Of a DNA stretch of 9,791 nt, positions 6,515 through 9,791 are shown piece by piece (position 1 is the first letter of the stretch; every line of letters starts with the position of its first letter). The position numbers and the translations under genes were made by a program. This stretch comes from Spartobacteria bacterium (GTDB lineage Bacteria; Verrucomicrobiota; Verrucomicrobiia; Chthoniobacterales; Chthoniobacteraceae). The notes beneath the pieces are model-generated. The model was not told the DNA's origin. It did no database searches and worked only from the letters and a program-made list of their open reading frames with translations. The stretch is from assembly GCA_025350985.1 (NCBI GenBank), contig JANXWU010000249.1:1-9791 (forward strand), in the 5' to 3' direction.

Positions 6515-7231
6515 CTAAGTGGTTTCTTTCGGAGCTTGTCCGCACTGGCGATACCGCCTGCTCAACTGCTCCGGTGTTTCCCCCAACTCATAACGAAGCA
6601 TCACCGACCACATCAATGCATAGGTCCTCAACACACCCCGCTGGCGGAACCGGCGCGCCGAAGTCGTGACCGTCGCCTTCGCCAACTTGAGACTTCCTGC
6701 CTTCCACAAAGCGCGGCACAGGATGAATTCCTCCATTAAGGCCACGTCCGGCACTCCCCCAATCCTCTCCAGCACTTCGCGCCGAATGAACATGGCCTGA
6801 TCGCCAAGGATGCGCCCCGCTACTCTAAATCGCAGCCAGTTCTTTATTAGGCAGCCCCGCATCAGAATCGGCGGGTCGCGAAACTCCTTCCAAAAGCCCC
6901 CTGCGACAACTCCCTCCTCGCGGAATATCGCCAAAGCCGCGCGGCCCGCTTCCGCCGGTAGCCAGGTATCTGCGTGAACCAGCATTACCACATCGCCTCC
7001 CGCCAACTCCGCGCCCCGCCGCATTTGCCGCCCACGGCCCAAGGGCGCTGAGATGACCTTGCAACCCATCTCCGCGGCCAAGGCCGCCGTCCCATCGGAA
7101 CTGCCGCCGTCCGATACAATGATTTCGCAAATCTCAGGAACGAGGCGGAGCCGGCGCACCGTCTCGCGGAGAATCGCCACCTCGTTCACCGTGGGAATGA
7201 TCGCGGAGATCGTTTTCGGAAACGTCGTCAT
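6515..7231 (-). CDS. Family-2 glycosyltransferase, arsenosugar-associated (TIGR04283-like)
   Basis: A 238-residue GT-A fold glycosyltransferase with no membrane segment visible. It starts TISAIIPTVNE (7-17), then EIIVSDGGSSDGT (36-48), the nucleotide-sugar binding strand. GRGRQMRRGAELAGGDVVML (65-84) runs into VHADTWLP; the HAD at 86-88 is the metal-binding D.D/HAD position. GGFWKEF (111-117), GDQAMFIRREV (143-153) and MEEF (166-169) follow in the order seen in TIGR04283. That family was first described as an rSAM/selenodomain-associated transferase and was later linked to arsenosugar biosynthesis. I chose ATG 7231 (MTTFPK), because starting at 7270 adds 13 residues with no family match. The next gene, arsM, is 105 bp downstream on the same strand, which supports a role in organoarsenic metabolism. 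The sugar donor and acceptor cannot be read from the sequence. Confidence 0.85.
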   Translation of the reverse strand: MTTFPKTISAIIPTVNEVAILRETVRRLRLVPEICEIIVSDGGSSDGTAALAAEMGCKVISAPLGRGRQMRRGAELAGGDVVMLVHADTWLPAEAGRAALAIFREEGVVAGGFWKEFRDPPILMRGCLIKNWLRFRVAGRILGDQAMFIRREVLERIGGVPDVALMEEFILCRALWKAGSLKLAKATVTTSARRFRQRGVLRTYALMWSVMLRYELGETPEQLSRRYRQCGQAPKETT

Positions 7232-7424
7232 GTAACTCGCGAGCATTCGATGTGCGCACGCGCCGTCCAAGACGAAGAAAAGGAATCTTCAGTCTTAGAG
7301 CATCGAAAAAAGTACGCCGCTTCCGGAACGACTCTTGGATACCTTCCAAGCGTAAGTCCCGCGATTCGATGGAGAGGACGGTTGCCAGCCTTGTTCGAAG
7401 AACTAACGCCGTGTAACTCCCAGC

Positions 7425-7958
7425 TTACTTTCCGCGTGCGTTGGGTGCGGCGGCACCTTTCTTGCGTGCGGCCCAGCGTGCTTTCATCGCGGCAGCTAGC
7501 TTGGCCCGTCCCGCATCTGTCAGTCCGCTTTTTCTTTTTGAACCCGCAGTCTTGGCTTTTCCAGACTTGGGAGATGTCACTTCCTTTTTGACGGCGGATT
7601 GAGCCGATTGACCTTTGATCTTGGCCCAGCGCGCCTTTTGCGCTGCGGCAATTTTCGCCTTTCCCGCCGCCGACATTTTGCCTTTGCGCCGCGCCACGGT
7701 CGCGCCGGAATCGCTCTTTGCTGCCGCTGGCGCACGTCCCTTGGCCCATCGCGCCCGTTGCGCAGCGGCGATCTTGGCACGAGCGGCTGCCGACATGGTG
7801 CGCCGTCCGGCCTTCCGGGGTTTGGCGGCTGCCGACGGCGAAATGCTTCCAAACAGGGAGCTTAGTTTGGTTTGCAGAGAATGAATTTGCTTTCGTAGGG
7901 ACAAAGCTTCTTCAAGTGTTGCAACGGGGTGGTCCCAAAAGGAATCGGATTTAGACAT
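7425..7958 (-). CDS. Basic protein with three 'AAQRARWAK' repeats, putative nucleic-acid binding
   Basis: A 177-residue, strongly basic, Ala/Lys/Arg-rich protein. Residues 1-41 form an acidic-to-neutral head (MSKSDSFWDHPVATLEEALS, then a likely coiled coil LRKQIHSLQTKLSSLF). Three copies of a 19-residue unit follow: MSAAARAKIAAAQRARWAK (55-73), MSAAGKAKIAAAQKARWAK (95-113) and LTDAGRAKLAAAMKARWAA (146-164). They are separated by flexible Lys/Ser/Ala/Pro linkers resembling histone-H1-type tails. I recall similar repeats in hypothetical proteins of Verrucomicrobiota and related phyla, with no established function. Binding to DNA or RNA through the basic helices is inferred from composition. ATG 7958 was chosen over 8108, because the longer form would overlap the upstream gene's end and adds unrelated sequence. 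Upstream, GTAGGT just before the ATG is at best a weak ribosome site. Gaps of 110 bp upstream and 193 bp downstream suggest an independent unit. Confidence 0.75.
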   Translation of the reverse strand: MSKSDSFWDHPVATLEEALSLRKQIHSLQTKLSSLFGSISPSAAAKPRKAGRRTMSAAARAKIAAAQRARWAKGRAPAAAKSDSGATVARRKGKMSAAGKAKIAAAQKARWAKIKGQSAQSAVKKEVTSPKSGKAKTAGSKRKSGLTDAGRAKLAAAMKARWAARKKGAAAPNARGK

Positions 7959-8068
7959 ACCTACTGATAAGAGAACTTTAGTTAATGAGTCAAATGTAAA
8001 ATGCTCATCAACTTCCACACTAACCCGCGTCAGGTTATGGAGCCGAAGCCGGTTGATCCAGCAGGGCC

Positions 8069-8941
8069 TTAGCTCCCTGGCAGACTGCACTTGGTTATCA
8101 GGATCCATTTATCCAAACCTTCGCACATTCCCTGCACATTCATGTTCATGCCTTTGAATACCTTCGTGTCACTGCCCGGCTTCGCTGCCGCTTTCTTCGG
8201 AGCAATCGATAGCACCACATTTCCCAGCCCCTGCTTTTCCTCCTTGATGTTCAGGTTCTGTTTGGGAAAAGAACATTGCACCAAGGACGAGTTCCCCTTC
8301 GCCGTCAGATAAACGTAATAGTTGTTTTCATCGGCGGGATCCTGCTGGAACCCGGCCACACTGCCACTAATGGTCAACCGTTTTCCTTTGTAGAGTTTGT
8401 CCGCGCGCGTCTTGTCGGCCGCGTAATCCTGAAGCAGAGTTTCCGCGGGCACAGGCACTCCGGAGTTCAAGCGCACCGTGGCCCCAAACTTGTCCTGCAA
8501 CTGCCCTGCCAGTTCGCGGATGGCCACCGCTTCGTCCAGCTTGCCCTCAACCGTCAGACTCTTCTTCAACTCTGTTAGTTTAGGCAAGTGCGTTTGCAGA
8601 ATTTGCGCGGAAAAGTCACGGATTTTTCCGTAAGTTTGCGCCTGCAACTCCCGCAAGGTTTTCGGCTCCGCAACGAACGATTGTTCCGTTAGCATCTGCT
8701 CCGATTTCAACCTGCTGATCTCGGAACGCACGGTCAGTGCGGATTCGAGGTCGGCCGCTTTTTGATAAGCGGTCAGCATTCCCGCCAACGACGTGGCGTA
8801 CTTGGACAATATGTCCGACGTGAGCGCATTGATTTCCTGCTCGCACTTATCTGCCTCCGCCTGCCCCACCCCCGCCATTGGCACCGCCAAGGCTCGAAGC
8901 GGAAGCAGGGCTATGACGGCGAGACAAAACAGTTTGGACAT
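8069..8941 (-). CDS. Secreted coiled-coil protein with C-terminal tRNA_anti-like OB-fold domain
   Basis: A 290-residue protein with an N-terminal signal peptide (MSKLFCLAVIALLPLRALA, cleavage probably after A19), so it is exported. Residues about 25-155 are helical and contain an internal duplication: LTAYQKAADLESALTVRSEI (56-75) is echoed by LKKSLTVEGKLDEAVAIREL (125-144). This 'dLe.Al.vR.Ei' helix-turn-helix unit is one I associate with secreted proteins of Verrucomicrobiota and Planctomycetota. Residues about 168-290 resemble the tRNA_anti-like OB fold (PF12869): DYAADKTRADKLYKGKRLTI leads into SGSV, later VQCSFP, and the closing MCEGLDKWILITKCSL strand. Despite the name, a secreted location makes a tRNA-related role unlikely. 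It may bind an extracellular or periplasmic ligand or another protein. No function is established. The start fits the signal peptide exactly; no Shine-Dalgarno site is visible. It is followed by the basic repeat protein 110 bp downstream. Confidence 0.78.
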   Translation of the reverse strand: MSKLFCLAVIALLPLRALAVPMAGVGQAEADKCEQEINALTSDILSKYATSLAGMLTAYQKAADLESALTVRSEISRLKSEQMLTEQSFVAEPKTLRELQAQTYGKIRDFSAQILQTHLPKLTELKKSLTVEGKLDEAVAIRELAGQLQDKFGATVRLNSGVPVPAETLLQDYAADKTRADKLYKGKRLTISGSVAGFQQDPADENNYYVYLTAKGNSSLVQCSFPKQNLNIKEEKQGLGNVVLSIAPKKAAAKPGSDTKVFKGMNMNVQGMCEGLDKWILITKCSLPGS

Positions 8942-8982
8942 GGAGGGGCGAGCTTACCCGGCTTGGATTGAAAATCCAGTCT

Positions 8983-9027
8983 TAGAACGAGTCAGAAACT
9001 TTAGTGCCGACGCAAGTCCTCGTTCTA
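8983..9027. repeat. 9-bp perfect inverted repeat in the gap after the aldo/keto reductase gene
   Basis: TAGAACGAG (8983-8991) and CTCGTTCTA (9019-9027) are perfect inverted repeats separated by 27 bases. The pair lies between the aldo/keto reductase stop and the start of the secreted coiled-coil gene, about 42-86 bp upstream of that ATG. A second small hairpin, TGGATT-GAA-AATCCA, is at 8964-8978. Neither is followed by a T-run on the transcribed strand, so a classical terminator is not supported; an operator or leader structure is possible. Confidence 0.35.
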
Positions 9028-9069
9028 TCTCGATTGACTCCACGGCAACTTATCGAGGCCAGTGTCGTT

Positions 9070-9791
9070 TCAGCCCAGCCAGTGCGGGTTGTCCACCGTG
9101 CTGTCGAAACGATGACTCGTTTTGTAGAGTTCATATTTTCCCTCCTGCGCCAGCTTCTCCGTCTTGGCCAAAATCGCCGCCACCTCCTCTCCGTCCAATG
9201 CCCGGAAACCTCGCGCCGCCTCCAGGGCTTGCTGAAGTATCGGCATGGAATCACATCCCGTGATGACGACGCTCGTCGGCAAATTCATCGCGAAGTGCAA
9301 GCACTCGACCGGCGTGACCGCCTTGCTCTCCAGGATGATCTTGTCCCCCATCGACTTCATTCCGAGCACGCCAATTTCCTCCTTTACCAGCACCGGGAGC
9401 ACCTTGCGCGTGAAGCTGTTAAAGTGCGCATCCATCACGTTCAGCGGCATCTGCACCGTGTCGAAGCGAAAGGCGTGCGCAGCCGCCGTCTCCAGCATCT
9501 TGAGGTGGATGTCCGGACTCTTATGACCGGTGAATCCAATGTAGCGCAACTTACCGGCCTTCTTTGCTTCGAGCATCGCCTCCATCGCTCCGCCTTCGGC
9601 AAAAATGCGCGCCGGATCGTCCATGCGGATCACTTCATGGAACTGCATCAGGTCCACATGATCCACCTTCAAGCGGGTCAATGACTCGTCGATTTGCTCC
9701 CTCGCCGTTTTCTTATTCCGTCCATCAATCTTGGTCATCAAGAATGCCCGTTCGCGGTAGCCATCCTGCAACGCCTTGCCCATCCGCAGTT
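9070..9791 (-). CDS. Aldo/keto reductase family oxidoreductase (5' end outside window)
   Basis: The C-terminal ~240 residues of an NAD(P)H-dependent aldo/keto reductase with a TIM-barrel fold. The frame is open through the right edge, so the ATG at 9783 is internal; the N-terminus and the catalytic Asp and Tyr lie outside. Visible family features, numbered from that ATG, are the catalytic Lys in FLMTKIDGR (K18), the helix REQIDESLTRLKVDHVDLMQ leading to the conserved His in QFHEVI (H49), KLRYIGFTGH, and the late barrel strand SVVITGCDSM, which takes part in cofactor binding. The tail (EEVAAILAKTEKLAQEGKYE and about 20 further residues) is of the kind seen in the COG1453-like branch, but no ferredoxin-type cysteine cluster is seen at the C-terminus. 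The substrate is unknown. It is the first of five same-strand genes here, separated from the next by 128 bp. Confidence 0.88.
   Translation of the reverse strand, partial: LRMGKALQDGYRERAFLMTKIDGRNKKTAREQIDESLTRLKVDHVDLMQFHEVIRMDDPARIFAEGGAMEAMLEAKKAGKLRYIGFTGHKSPDIHLKMLETAAAHAFRFDTVQMPLNVMDAHFNSFTRKVLPVLVKEEIGVLGMKSMGDKIILESKAVTPVECLHFAMNLPTSVVITGCDSMPILQQALEAARGFRALDGEEVAAILAKTEKLAQEGKYELYKTSHRFDSTVDNPHWLG

Noticed and set aside
7287..8990. Shared short motif CAGTCTTAGA near 7290 and 8977
   Set aside because: Ten bases shared by two intergenic gaps is weak, the flanks differ, and no third copy was noticed, so I did not call a regulatory element.

Overview
The window looks like a chromosomal segment of a GC-rich member of the Verrucomicrobiota. 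This is inferred from gene types, not from any marker gene. The main pointers are a signal-peptide protein built of autotransporter-associated beta-strand repeats that opens 'ATIYWDNN', a PAS plus AraC-type regulator of a kind common in that phylum, a basic protein with 'AAQRARWAK' repeats, a large GC-rich palindromic intergenic repeat with CCGGAGGG/CCCTCCGG hairpins, and few recognisable Shine-Dalgarno sites.

Layout. (1) 1-2051, minus strand: the N-terminal part of a large secreted beta-strand-repeat protein. The gene runs off the left edge and is interrupted by a frameshift in a run of seven G. (2) 2160-2294, minus: a 44-codon remnant that appears to join the head and tail of a longer protein. 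(3) About 2393-3250: a degenerate 21-bp-period array with no convincing gene, split at 2566-2857 by a roughly 292-bp palindromic element whose ends are 18-bp inverted repeats. (4) 3175-3996, plus: a PAS/AraC-family regulator whose first ~25 codons consist of array-like sequence. (5) 3997-4662: mostly non-coding, with one doubtful small ORF and a candidate ECF promoter. (6) 4663-5244, plus: an ECF sigma factor with no anti-sigma gene visible. (7) 5255-9791, minus: five same-strand genes. In order of transcription these are an aldo/keto reductase (5' end outside the window), a secreted coiled-coil/OB-fold protein, a basic repeat protein, a family-2 glycosyltransferase of the arsenosugar-associated type, and an ArsM-type arsenite methyltransferase. 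Gaps of 105-193 bp between them argue against one tight operon.

How the genes may work together. The clearest functional unit is the glycosyltransferase plus ArsM pair. Both types belong to the arsenosugar gene neighbourhood (ArsM methylates arsenic, the radical-SAM protein ArsS attaches the deoxyadenosyl group, and the TIGR04283-type glycosyltransferase is thought to act later). No ArsS gene is present in the window. The ECF sigma gene converges on arsM with a 10-bp gap and may or may not be functionally linked.

The most unusual DNA is the 21-bp array with its embedded palindrome. The array keeps register across the insertion (294 bp = 14 x 21) and appears to have replaced the 5' end of the AraC-type gene. 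I found no complete new multi-gene system. No tRNA, rRNA, CRISPR array or transposase gene was recognised.
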